A program made the translations under genes and the position numbers. This document shows, piece by piece, positions 1 through 10,985 of a stretch of 64,000 bases of DNA. Numbering within the stretch: the first letter of the stretch is position 1; each line of letters starts with the position of its first letter. The notes under the pieces were generated by a model. The model was not told where the DNA came from. It did not search any database and saw nothing but the letters and a program-made list of their open reading frames with translations. The DNA comes from Saturnia japonica (taxonomy: Eukaryota; Arthropoda; Insecta; Lepidoptera; Saturniidae), in the NCBI GenBank assembly GCA_033032175.1, contig CM065321.1:14406501-14470500 (forward strand). The letters run 5' to 3'.

Positions 1-134
1 CGTCGATAAAGAAGTTTCACTTCAATAAACAAATATATAAATAGAAGAAAAGGGAGCCGATGTAAATCCAGAACTATAGGTATAAAATAAAATGTTTTTA
101 ATGCCTGTATTTGGCACTAAAAAATTCCAAATCT

Positions 135-472
135 ATGGAATGTAGTATGACAGGAAAGTGGATGAAATAAGAAATTATCAAATAAGAGCTAAAACAGAAG
201 TAACAGACATCCTGTCTACAATTAACCAGCAAAAGTGGAGGTAGCTAGCCCATATGATGAAAACAAGATAGCCAAAATTGTGTAAAGTAATAACAGACTG
301 GTATCCTATGAACAGTAAACGGAGTAGGGGAAAGCAACTAGGAAAAATAGAGGACTATTTAAAGCTCACAGCCGTTCCTAACTGGAGAAGAGTGGCCTGT
401 GATAGAACTCAACGGAAACATCTAGAAGAACCATTTGCCAAGATATATAATGTATTGAGAAACACACTTTAA
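135..472 (+). pseudogene. RTE-type LINE ORF2 C-terminal relic (copy A)
   Basis: The translated tail has the order seen at the C-terminus of insect RTE-type endonuclease/reverse transcriptases: QQKWR, then a TDWYPMNSKRSRGK block (normally a W-P-R-GKRSRGRP stretch), then NWRRVA.DRTQ and LEEPFA. In-frame stops fall after QQKWR and near 271, and a frameshift is needed near 170. It is therefore dead. Copy B (5703-6039) is slightly less decayed. The family assignment rests on recalled motif order only. Confidence 0.6.
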
Positions 473-984
473 CCAAATTATCTAATTCGGGATAATATAC
501 AAAAAATTACATAAAATCTTATAAACATGTATTATCATACAACTAAAATTTAATTAAATATATTGGGGTAGTTAGAACTTTTTAACTAATTTAAATAAAG
601 AAAATATTACGGTTATAGACATTCAACATTTACTTTTGTAAATGAGTAAAATACACCTTGCAAAAGAGAAGCAAAAAATAGAAGACAAATCTGTCCTACG
701 ATACCCTTTCATTATAGCTCGTCCAAGTTTATGGACATGTCGTTAATGTTAGGTCGCTAAGACGCCTGTCTATTTTCGTGTACGGGAAACTACCGCAGCT
801 GATAAATCACCAGTGCCATCAAATACGTAGATACTTACTACGCGATATACGTAGGATGAATTGGATAAGTTTTGGTTACTATCTACCCTACTATTTCCAT
901 AAAATATTAGATAAAAATTAAATTTTAAGCCAGTTTTCTAAATACTGACAATATTACGAGTACGTACCCTACCGTCGTAGTCAT

Positions 985-1350
985 CTTTTTTCTCATTACA
1001 GCACAGTAAAGTGACGGCATTCTGCCTGATGGTAAGCACAGAACAATTCAAAAACAACAGCGAACATCTAGAATTCGAGAATACATCGCCGGTCGCTGAT
1101 TGCCGAGAAGTGTCAAGTCTAATAAAAGTCACCTTAAGAGTTTTATCACACTATGTGCTTGGTGATCGTAATCATCTTATTGCTGATACTTTATCACCTC
1201 GCTTGATCACTGGATATACACCCGGCTGCTCCAGATACATGCTATTAACTTCCACTATCTTGGGTATTACACCTGATCTCGATCAAGTCGGAGGAAACAA
1301 ATTGTCGTATCTCACAGCAAGACTGCATCCATTTAATAAGGTTAAAATAT
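985..1350 (+). repeat. Degenerate SINE-like repeat (copy A)
   Basis: It begins near CAGTAAAGTGACGGCATTCT, then CCTGATGGTAAGCACAG, and ends in GGAGGAAACAAATTGTCGTATC. The same order of words recurs, more degenerate, near 26765-26900, 30375-30560 and 39970-40140. In those copies a CATAAATA.CTCT.CACGTTACGC and GGACCCGATATCG block is clearer. The two ORFs here are not conserved in the other copies, so I treat them as chance. Confidence 0.5.
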
Positions 1351-1731
1351 ACAATAGAAATAATTCTTAAAGAACTGTATGAAACATTTTCACGATGGGC
1401 CCTATTCAACATTTCAAAATGGTACTGTCGTTAACACTAACAACAAATGGTATTCAAATTGTCAACATGCTTAATTTATTAGGCCGCTAATAACGTGATT
1501 AACATAATGGTAAATACAATTTTAAACGACAAACAATTCAACACCAACCAGACAATGCAACAATATTTAGTCCTATTGAATTATAACGCGCGATATGAAA
1601 TTAAGCCAAGCATAAATTACTATTCTAATCTGACCTCAATATCGTTAGCTTTAAGTCTGATTTCGCTTTTATTATTATGCCCTTATCCTTTTTCCACTTA
1701 AGTAGGGTCAGCACAACACGTTTTTATCTTC

Positions 1732-2982
1732 AATTTTTTTTTATTGTGATATACTTAATTACAATGTGGATTGTTTCTTTTACTTGTGCCGCAAGATACT
1801 GCTTCTTGCCAAATTTCATGATTTTAGGTCAATTTGAAGGACTTACAGGTTTTTATCATCTTTGCATAAAGAGCCGCATTTTTTAATTGCATTGACTTAG
1901 AAGTTTATTTTTTATTGCCAAGGGATCAAATCTAGTATTTGAAAAGTTTTAGATATTTACAATTCCGAAAAAATGTTTAATCTACAGAAATCAACGGTAA
2001 CGAAGTAACATAAGGTTTTGGCATTAGGTATGACCAAATATGAGAATCCAACTCTACATGCAAAAATATAATTCAGAGCCGTAATATATATAATTGCCAA
2101 GGATAGTAATGATGATCTAGGGAACATAAAGAATCAAATAAATAACCATGAGTATTAGACTTCTCGACAAAAAATTGATTCATCATCTTTTACTAATATT
2201 AAAGGAAGCCTTTTATTTTATTTCCAACTTCAATGCAGGTAATATTTATTTAAAATTAAGTAATTATAAAAAGAATATTAAATATACTTGTTTATTCAAT
2301 TTATTCATAAGCATTTGTACTTGTTAATTAAATAATGCATCTAAAGAATTATTATCATAAGGATAATTTTTAAAAAATGTCCTATTTAGCGAACTATTGA
2401 AATAATTAAATATTGTCTTATTTTAATAATAAAATTTTGTATATTTCAATTTGGAATTTTGTTATTATTTAGTAAAACTTTTCAATGTGAATAATAAAAT
2501 AAAATATCTGATAACTATTATTATAGATTACCTACCTAAACTGTATATAATGATTGTATAAATTATAAATAAAGACAATAATTAACTTAAATTCCAAAGA
2601 TTAAGTATCTTAACAATTATTAACTTGGTTTGAGTTAACTAAGATCATTGGAGAGGTAATTGACGTGGCACCTAGAGATTTCAATTTGAATCGCCTTTTT
2701 TTTTATTTTGAGTTTCTATCAGGGATTCCTTGTTACGTGTACTTTTAAAATACTTGATTTCAATAGTTTACGTAAACAGGCGTTCAACTCTAATGTCCAT
2801 TTTCATTATTATAAATTATATTTTATTATTTTTAGTATTGATTAATGGTCTATAATACTATTAACCAACCGCTTATGAAGTGAATCTACGGTAAAATCTT
2901 AATGATTTATTAAGCAAATATATTGACTGATTTCTTGCTAGGTTCTAAATGACAATTCACCTCTGAATCTAGCGTCTCTCGC
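1732..2982. other. AT-rich DNA, no gene seen
   Basis: Long A/T runs and short chance ORFs only. I see no repeat shared with the rest of the window, no RNA gene and no coding signature. Confidence 0.6.
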
Positions 2983-3020
2983 TTTAAATATCGAGGCCAT
3001 TTAGTGGACTTGTTTCAGAG
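2983..3020 (+). promoter_or_regulatory. Possible core promoter: TATA-like box plus initiator
   Basis: TTTAAATA at 2983-2990 is followed about 34 bases later by TTTCAGAG, whose A at 3017 fits an arthropod initiator (TCAGT-like). An ATG follows at 3031. The spacing fits a TATA-Inr pair, but AT-rich DNA produces TATA-like words often. This is weak support. Confidence 0.25.
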
Positions 3021-3030
3021 TAGAAGCACG

Positions 3031-3109
3031 ATGGAATCGTTGGCATTAATTGAAAAGCATTGGAAATGGTTTTTCGTTCCATGTTTGTATTTTGGAATAC
3101 ATACAATAG
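3031..3109 (+). CDS. Candidate first coding exon with hydrophobic leader
   Basis: From the ATG at 3031 the frame reads 26 codons. A short charged N-terminus (MESLALIEKH) is followed by a hydrophobic stretch (WFFVPCLYFGIHTI), as in a signal peptide or signal anchor. It ends at AG|GTCAGT (donor at 3109/3110), a good splice-donor match, leaving phase 1. The frame also continues past the donor to a stop near 3170, so an unspliced 47-codon ORF is equally possible. No following exon could be recognised. The case rests on the alignment of TATA-like box, initiator, ATG, leader and donor. Confidence 0.25.
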
Positions 3110-3364
3110 GTCAGTCTGGTATTATGGAAATTGAGTGTTTGCTTGTAACCGATATGTGCCATAAAATATTTTGAAAAAATTTTCTTTTATTAAAGGTCTT
3201 TAGTTTATTTAGCTAGTAAGGCAATACGTACTGGTTTACTTTAACGTAAATAAGAAATTTGTAGTAAAAGTAGACATTCAATTTAAATAAATTGGCCAAT
3301 TAATTTTTTTTTTAAATAATTTACTAATCTAAAATTAGATTTCAACTTATAGGGGGGAAAATGA

Positions 3365-3600
3365 GATATGTTTTTTTTTAAATATAAAAATGGGAGCTGG
3401 CCACAGCGAAAGTGATCACGCCCAATACAACTCAAAAGAAGGGCTGCAATCTTCCGGCCTTTTAGGGAAAATAAGCTCTCTTCTTCAAGGTCACCAGGTC
3501 TAACGGCTCGGAAAGACCCCAGGTGACAGCTGGTTCCACAGAGTGACTGTGGACGCAGAAGCCTTAAGAAATTTAGGAATTTATAATTTAATTGTCATTA
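3365..3600. repeat. Interspersed repeat, 'GACAGCTGGTTCCACAGAG' family, copy 1
   Basis: It shares a long ordered block with 9296-9560: T-run, AAATGGG, GTGATCAC, CCGGCCTTTTAGGGAA, AAGCTCTCTTCTTCAAGGTC, ACCCCAGGTGACAGCTGG, CCTTAAGAAAT. A shorter relative lies at 54836-54955. The repeat type is familiar to me from moth genomes, but I cannot name the family with confidence. This copy has lost part of the GTGGCGCAC...CACAAACATCCGCAACA segment present in copy 2. Confidence 0.75.
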
Positions 3601-3776
3601 AATTTATTATTATTTTTAAGAGACAGTTACACTTTGACTTTCATTTCATGTGCGCGTGCGTGGGCGACAGATATTCGTTCAATCGTATTGTTAACTAAGT
3701 TCTTGTCATTATTTTATTGTTACGTTTTTTGTTTCTTTTAAGATTGTGTTGATTTTATGAGAGTTTTTTTTTAATA

Positions 3777-4905
3777 ATGTCTAACGCATACGTTTATAGT
3801 GTTCGTGAATACGGTAGCATGTTAATGAATAATGTGCCTTGGAGAAGCTCGCGGGAATGCTTCGCGTGCATTACGAATTTACCGAGAGAGATTCCCGACA
3901 GCTGGACATCCGACTGACTCTCGCCTGATAACAGCAGCTATTCAGCGAGTGTTGGAAAATCGGCCCACTGCCCCAGTAGCGACAGGAGGTGGAAGTCAAG
4001 TGGCTATTCAGTTCGAGGAGAGCATTTTGGATGTCGTTCGCTGAAATCCAAACTTAGTTAAACGAGGTATTGCTAAATTGTTAAGGCTTCGAGATGTAAC
4101 AAGTGTGTTATACTGGACAGTTTCCAAGGTGTTAAAGCGTAAACGAATGTGCCCATAAAAAGTGCACAAAGTGCAAGCTTGGTATCCGGTGAGAACGATC
4201 ACTGGCGAGTTTTTTACCATTGGATAAGACCCGCAACAACGTGTGCCTGGTTTCATTGAACACGTGATCTGGACGGACGAGTAGACATTTACAGGAAACG
4301 GGCTGTGGAACCGAAGAAATACACACGTTTATTCCAAGGTGAACCCGCACGCTGTTCTACAAACCAGGCACCAAACCCGATGGTCGGTTAACGTATGGGC
4401 AGGTTTATTTAAGGATCGCACACTAGAACCAATGATTCTGCCACAGCAACTTGACGGACAGCGATATTTAAACCTCATAAATGAACAGTCGGAGGACATT
4501 TTAGACGATTTATCATTAGCTGAATATCGCCGAAAATGGTTTCAGCATGATGGTGCACCCCCACATCCTCAGATTCGTCCGTGAGCGCCTCACTGAGCTA
4601 TTTGATGATCGCTGGATCGGCAGACTAGGACCATACTCTTGGCCACCTCTGTTACCCGATCTGACCCCGTTAGTCTTCTTTCTGTAGGGGTATGTGAGAG
4701 AATGTGCTTTTAATCGTAAGTGTGTTAGTGCCAACGAAATGCACCAAAGGACCGTGGATGTTTTCGACAAACTACGTGCGGACTGGGTCGAGGACTCCAC
4801 GATGATGCCTGCATGAGGATACGTAACGCCGAGCCCAAATCTGCTTCGAAATGAATGGGGCACAATTTGAGCCGCATCTCATAAAACCACGGAAGCTTTA
4901 AATCG
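3777..4905 (+). pseudogene. Tc1/mariner-superfamily transposase relic (DUF4817 helix-turn-helix type)
   Basis: A DDE transposase broken by frameshifts and stops. The N-terminus reads MSNAYVYSVREYGSMLM from 3777; a +1 shift near 3830 then gives GEARGNASRALRIYRERFP, the helix-turn-helix start of a transposase group common in insects. The catalytic half is recognisable: WTDE (first Asp, about 4273, followed by a stop), NPHAVLQTRHQTRWSVNVWAG (4340-4400), WFQHDGAPPH (second Asp, about 4550), then WPPLLPDLTPL after a frameshift (about 4640-4670). In-frame stops near 4686, 4815 and 4869 and at least two frameshifts show it is dead. I could not find terminal inverted repeats. It sits between the two arms of the 1.7-kb duplication. 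Confidence 0.75.
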
Positions 4906-4929
4906 GTAAGCTGTTTCATACCTACATTT

Positions 4930-5580
4930 TTTATAAATAACTTAGTACTGAACTGATATGAATAGGTACATAACTGAATACATCAGAATAATAAACATTC
5001 TTACACGATGGATTAAAAAACATGGCTCAATGGTTGTTAAAATTTTATTTAAGTATTTTTTTCATTCGCGATTTATCGAACCCGTTACTTTTTTAATTCA
5101 ACCGGAGAATTCAAATGAAAGTGGCCAGGTAGACACTAGCACAGTGGCAAACTATATAAGTTAGGTATTTAGACAATATTGTAAATAAGTATTTGTGCGA
5201 TCGCCAGCTGCGGGCCGCGCGAGAATGTCACCGCGCCGCGCTCGCGCTGGACTGGCGCCGCGCCTGCGCGTTATTTGACCCGAGCAATCAGCTGTATTTA
5301 ATTTGGTGTTCATTACTGGTTTTTTTTAAGTAAAGTATTGTATTTTTTTGTAAAATTCTCGTTTCATTAAGTTGTACTAACATGATGGAGCGTAAATAAT
5401 GCTAATAAAAAGTTTAAATAATATGATTTTTTTTTAATCAGGATCAATTTTTTTTCCATCCTATCATCAAAGGTGTCATTAGTACTATCGTCTGTCTTCA
5501 TTTTCAGAAGCGGTCTACTAATACCCTGTATAGATGAGTACACATAATATATTGAGTTAACTCATATCTCCTAAAAACCA
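4930..5580. other. Spacer with a short GC-rich island
   Basis: Mostly AT-rich without genes. About 80 bases at 5195-5275 are very GC-rich (GCGGGCCGCGCGAG, CCGCGCCGCGCTCGCGC, GGCGCCGCGCCTGCGCG), in strong contrast to both sides. No ORF, RNA gene or partner repeat was recognised. Confidence 0.6.
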
Positions 5581-7300
5581 AATAAACAAATATATAAATA
5601 GAAGAAAAGGGAGCCGATGTAAATCCAGAACTATAGGCATAAAATAAAATGTTTTTAATGCCTGTATTTGGCACTAAAAAATCCATTACTACTAAAAATC
5701 TATGGAATGTAGTATGACAGGAAAGTGGATGAAATAAGAAATTATCAAATAAGAGCTAAAACAGAAGTAACAGACATCCTGTCTACAATTAACCAGCAAA
5801 AGTGGAGGTAGCTAGCCCATATGATGAAAACAAGACTGCCAAAATTGTGTAAAGTAATAACAGACTGGTATCCTATGAACAGTAAACGGAGTAGGGGAAA
5901 GCAACTAGGAAGAATAGAGGACTATTTAAAGCTCACAGCCGTTCCTAACTGGAGAAGAGTGGCCGTTGATAGAACTCAACGGAATCAGCTAGAAGAACCA
6001 TTTGCCAAGATATATAATGTATTGAGAAACACACTTTAACCAAATTATCTAATTCGGGATAATATGCAAAAAATAACATAAAACACTATAAACATGTATT
6101 ATCATACAACTAAAATTTAATTAAATATATTGGGGTAGTTAGAACTTTTTAACTAATTTAAATAAAGAAAATATTACGGTTATAGACATTCAACATTTAC
6201 TTTTGTAAATGAGGAAAATACACCTTGGAAAAGAGAAGCAAAAAAAAGAAGACAAATCTGTCCTACGATACCCTTTCATTATCGCTCGTCCAAGTTTATG
6301 GACATGTCGTTAATGTTAGGTCGCTAAGATGCCTGTCTATTTTCGTGTACGGGAAACTACCGCAGCTGATAAATCACCAGTGCCATCAAATACGTAGATA
6401 CTTACTACGCGATATACGTAGGATGAATTGGATAAGTTTTGGTTACTATCTACCCTACTATTTCCATAAAATATTAGATAAAAATTAAATTTTAAGCCAG
6501 TTTTCTAAATACTGACAATATTACGAGTACGTACCCTACCGTCGTAGTCATCTTTTTTCTCATTACAGCACAGTAAAGTGACGGCATTCTGCCTGATGGT
6601 AAGCACAGAACAATTCAAAAACAACAGCGAACATCTAGAATTCGAGAATACATCGCCGGTCGCTGATTGCCGAGAAGTGTCAAGTCTAATAAAAGTCACC
6701 TTAAGAGTTTTATCACACTATGTGCTTGGTGATCGTAATCCAGTTATGTACTGATACTTTATCACCTCGCTTGATCACTGGATATACACCCGGCTGCTCC
6801 AGATACATGCTATTAACTTCCACTATCTTGGGTATTACACCTGATCTCGATCCAGTCGGAGGAAACAAATTGTCGTATCTCACAGCAAGACTGCATCCAT
6901 TTAATAAGGTTAAAATATACAATAGAAATAATTCTTAAAAGAACTGTATGAAACATTTTCACGATGGGCCCTATTCAACATTTCAAAATGGTACTGTCGT
7001 TAACACTAACAACAAATGGTATTCAAATTGTCAACATGCTTAATTTATTAGGCCGCTAATAACGTGATTAACATAATGGTAAATACAATTTTAAACGACA
7101 AACAATTCAACACCAACCAGACAATGCAACAATATTTAGTCCTATTGAATTATAACGCGCGATATGAAATTAAGCCAAGCATAAATTACTATTCTAATCT
7201 GACCTCAATATCGTTAGCTTTAAGTCTGATTTCGCTTTTATTATTATGCCCTTATCCTTTTTCCACTTAAGTAGGGTCAGCACAACACGTTTTTATCTTC
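5581..7300. repeat. Direct duplication, copy B (about 1.7 kb)
   Basis: Partner of 24-1731, in the same orientation with about 3.85 kb between them. The copies differ by scattered substitutions and small indels. Homology ends at 7300, but the LINE-like tail that copy A cuts short continues here to about 7480. It carries the less damaged RTE relic (5703-6039) and a SINE-like piece (about 6545-6920). Confidence 0.9.
5703..6039 (+). pseudogene. RTE-type LINE ORF2 C-terminal relic (copy B)
   Basis: The frame at 5728-6039 reads DEIRNYQIRAKTEVTDIL, QQKWR-stop-LAHMMK, TDWYPMNSKRSRGKQLG, NWRRVAVDRTQ, LEEPFAKIYN. This is the usual order of the RTE C-terminal block (IR..TKVTDI, KWRWAGH, W.PR.GKR.RGRP, W...A.DR, LEEAFA). 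One in-frame stop (TAG at 5809-5811) remains, and an MECSMTG start just upstream is in another frame. It was fixed as a relic before the 1.7-kb duplication, since both copies share the TAG. Confidence 0.65.
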
Positions 7301-7480
7301 GACTCTCCTCTATCAGCTATCCTCTCAGTTTTCACACCGTTAAACACTTATCATTAATCACACTATTAATCCATACCTTCTTTAGTCTTCCAACTCCACA
7401 CTTAACTTTCTTATAATTATATGACTTTCATTTCTCCACGTAATCTAAACTATAACCCCTCAACTTCTCTGTTACTTTAA
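7225..7480. repeat. LINE-like 3' tail repeat
   Basis: The sequence CCTTATCC..TTTCCACTTAAGTAGGGTCAGCACAACACG, then CTCTATCAGCTATCCTCTCAG and CACACCGTTAAACAC, matches a repeat type I recall as frequent in Lepidoptera. A related block with TCCCAATTTATTTGGGGTCAGC lies at 22425-22560. Probably the 3' region of a retroelement; the parent family is not certain. Confidence 0.45.
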
Positions 7481-9295
7481 GCTCTGATGTTAATATTAAC
7501 TTTTATTGGCAAAAAAAGAATAAATCATTAGATACCTAAAAGGTTTAATAATACCTATTCAGCAAAAATTGTTTCAAATTAAATGTAATTCGTAATAAAT
7601 CTGGTCATGAAGCTGCATTTAGCGGTATTAAATTTTAATCAGCAAACCTGTATGAGTGAACACAGCCCTCGCCACGCAAATATTTATCTTATGAATAAAT
7701 GATTAAGTCATATTTTACGTTGACCAAGCGCATAGCTAATGTTGGATCTGGTGGTACAAATTACAAGCGACAAATTATATATTTATTCAAGGAGAAATAC
7801 GGACGGCGTTTAGACCATACAATTGCATTTCTCTGTTTTATCCCTAGATAATGTACCAGAGCAAATATTTTTTTACCATCAATCTACATTGCCAGGTACA
7901 TATGTTTTTAATTTTCCCTAAGTAATTGATTACACGAACATAAGCCTTCAAAAATTAACATGTTTAATACCACTCATAATAGACATCCAGTAAATTTTGA
8001 CGAATATAAAAAAAGGCCAAAAGCCAAAGTGCAATTTATATTATTCTTGAATAAAATATAAAATTTTGTTCAGTTTTGGAGGAGGAAAAAGGGGAATATG
8101 AAATTATGATTTTGTCTGTTTTATACAGGTATAATCAGTTCGAGCTGTAGTTATTTCCCTTGTGCTTTATGCGGTCACTAGATTTCTGTTAAAACTTATT
8201 CTTTAAATGTAATTCATGTAAACATTAAAAGTATCTAATTAGCTTTGGTGTTATGATTTAACGCTAAAAACTAGTAAACTAAGTAATTGAATAATTACTG
8301 AGAAATAAAAGAACAAGTCAATTTATTATTAAATTATTTAGACCATGAAAAATATTCTTGAACCAAATAATGAATTGTGTGGTAGGATAGATTTTACACC
8401 AAATATCATTGGAGTTAGTTCAGTTTTGGACGGTATAATCATTAATAAGTATTTTCAATGAAAATGTTATTTTTATTACACATACATTTTATGATGACTT
8501 CTCGAGACTTACCTGGGAAATGGCATTTACTTTTTAGTGACTACGAATTACATTTACAATTGTTTTCACTCACACCACTTTAATTGTTTTCTTTGTATCT
8601 AATTTTCATTTATTTCTTTTGTCTTTAGATAGTTTTATTATATTTTATAAATACCGATAAAATGGGACTAATATATACGTTATTAACCGCAATAACACAT
8701 GATGATTTCTTAATAATTTTATTTATATTTTTATTCAAGCACCTCAGTAGACGGAGACTGATGTAAATAAGCAAGGTCAGTAATCTGATGAATTGCACCA
8801 TACTAGAAAAATCGCAGTATTTCGGCTTTATAAAATATGAACGCTATTTTAGTAGCTAGCATGAAATTAGGTAGAATGTCCTCTACACAAGGGGAATAGC
8901 TGGCCGCTTGCACTTGTCAAACGCGGTTGGAGGTTTTGAGAGCCGTGTGCTTATGAGAGCTATTAATCACAAAATACATGTACGTCATACATTTTGCTAT
9001 GATCTTAATTTTTATATATTTTTACCCATAATCATAACTTGTCGCCTTAAAGTTATCCCTTATTAACTTAAACAATCGTAAGCTTTAAAATGTTCTTTGA
9101 ATAGTTTATTTTTATGACAAATTAAGGGAGATACGACGTTGCAACAAATAACAACTTTGAAGAAAAAAAGTGCGTGCGTACAAAGTACACAGGTCAGAAG
9201 TGTAACTTCATTGGCAAACTAATTTTGAAATCTCGTTTATATTTATACTAATCTAAAGCTTTAGATTTCCGAGACTTAGAGGGAGGGAAAAAGGA
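7480..9295. other. AT-rich DNA, no gene seen
   Basis: No coding frame above about 60 codons, no RNA gene and no repeat shared within the window. Poly-purine and poly-A/T strings only. Confidence 0.55.
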
Positions 9296-9560
9296 AGATA
9301 TGTTTTTTTTTAAATGATAAAAATGGGCAGGTGGCGCACATGATGGAAAGTGATCACCGCCGCCCACAAACATCCGCAACATCAGAGGGCTCGCAGATGC
9401 GTTGCCGGCCTTTTAGGGAAGAATAAGCTCTCTTCTTCAAGGTCACCAGGTCATAACGGCTCGGAAAGACCCCAGGTGACAGCTGGTTCCACAGAGTGAC
9501 TGTGCGACGCAGAAAGTGCCTTAAGAAATGTTAGGAATTTAATGAATTTAATTGTCATTA
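9296..9560. repeat. Interspersed repeat, 'GACAGCTGGTTCCACAGAG' family, copy 2
   Basis: The more complete copy. T-run and AAATGATAAAAATGGGC are followed by GGTGGCGCACATGATGGAAA, CACCGCCGCCCACAAACATC, GTTGCCGGCCTTTTAGGGAA, the AGCTCTCTTCTTCAAGGTCA block and a tail ending GCCTTAAGAAATG. Same orientation as 3365-3600; a 5' part also occurs at 54836-54955. Confidence 0.75.
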
Positions 9561-10718
9561 AAATATTAAGTATATTACATTTTTAAATGACGAATGGCAA
9601 ATTAAAATGCCACATGTTATTTGTAAATATTAAAACTTCCTAACCTTAAAACGAATTAACATTAAAAATTGTATATTAACAAAAAAATAACAAATATATT
9701 ACTTACTCTGAACAACTGCTTAGTATAGGACGATTTACAAATTTATCACAAAATATTTATTTATAAATTTAACTCAGTGTTTACACATTGTCTCTATAGC
9801 TACGTGCTTCATGCTACGTTCGCTCTTTCTCACTCTCTCTCAATCGGTCTCTCTCAAAACGTTTCACATAATCGTGACGCGTTTTCGTAATGCGTTGCAT
9901 CCGTAAAAATGTTACCCTCATGCGCGCAAAGAATTTTCACTTCAATAAATAGAGATAATTTATAACAAATAAATCAACATTGAAGTTTTATAATAATAAT
10001 TATATTGAACACATGCATCTTGATTGTGTTATAACGAAGAATAAAGACACATAACAAACAAAGACAATTATACCTAGGTATACCTTTTGTACTTACTTTC
10101 GTTTCAATAACCTATTATGGATAGTATTTCGTATCTACATATATCCACATTCTATAGCTTGGATAGATAAAAGGGAATCTGAAACCACTGTTAAGTTTAG
10201 TACAAATATGTATTAATCGGGGATAGTGATCTAAGATATGTTATTGAAATCGGCCGACGACGAACCATAATCACGATACAAAACTTAATACTGTGAAAAA
10301 AAATCCTTATAAATCACTCAGGAACAATGTAGCTTTCTATTAATGAAATAATTTTCAGAATCGGATCAGCAGCATATATTAAATAAAGATTAAAAAGTGG
10401 TTTACATAAAATGCAAAAAGTTGAAATTTTATGCAAGTATCAGCGCAATTTAAATATAAATCATACCTCAAATATATTTTTTGAAATAAGTTACAACAAC
10501 TATCTGTCTATTAAGCAAATTATGACCCATAATATTATCATATCTCTTAAACTTAGGGACACCAGAAGGACAAAAGTAATCAATACAAATACCTCAATCT
10601 CGAAACGCAAACAAATATCCCTGCAAAACCTAGATAGCTATCTACAAATATAATGTTTTTTTTTTTAATAAGGAATAAATAAAAACAACATGCTTATAGT
10701 TTCAATAATATTTCTTCA
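9560..10718. other. AT-rich DNA, no gene seen
   Basis: Contains a short CT-rich patch (about 9823-9860) and chance ORFs. Nothing recognised. Confidence 0.55.
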
Positions 10719-10985
10719 CATTAATGTTGATTTATCCGAACTTTCATTGATCGACGGGAGATCGAATCCCAACAGTGAGGCTGAGCTTTCGGTGAAGGGA
10801 AACATCGTGATTAAACCATAACATGATGGTAGGGATAAGGTATTTTTAATATTTGTCTGGTTATATACCACCCTCAATTGATAATCTGTTGCCAAACTCC
10901 TACAAGTCTGTTCCGGCAGCTGCACTTGGCAATCTGTTTCCCCGCTAGATATAGCTTGTTAGAATCTTAGGCAACGTCGTGGTTT
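10719..10985. repeat. Degenerate SINE-like fragment
   Basis: GGGAGATCGAATCCCAAC resembles a pol III B-box region, followed by GAGCTTTCGGTGAAGGGAAACATCGTGATTAAACC. An inverted relative, with CATGATGATTCCCTTCACCGAAAGCTC, lies at 55330-55450. The A box is not recognisable. Probably a decayed tRNA-type SINE piece. Confidence 0.4.

Larger units (their letters stand above)
24..1731. repeat. Direct duplication, copy A (about 1.7 kb)
   Basis: This stretch is repeated almost base for base at 5581-7300, in the same orientation. Homology begins at an AATAAACAAATATATAAA string and stops at 1731, after TTTTTATCTTC. A few small indels separate the copies; for example, copy B has about 10 extra bases near 5680. 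The segment holds an RTE reverse-transcriptase tail relic (135-472), a SINE-like piece (about 985-1350) and the start of a LINE-like 3' tail (about 1660-1731). That tail continues only in copy B, so copy B probably keeps the older right flank. Seen directly; the order of events is inference. Confidence 0.9.
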
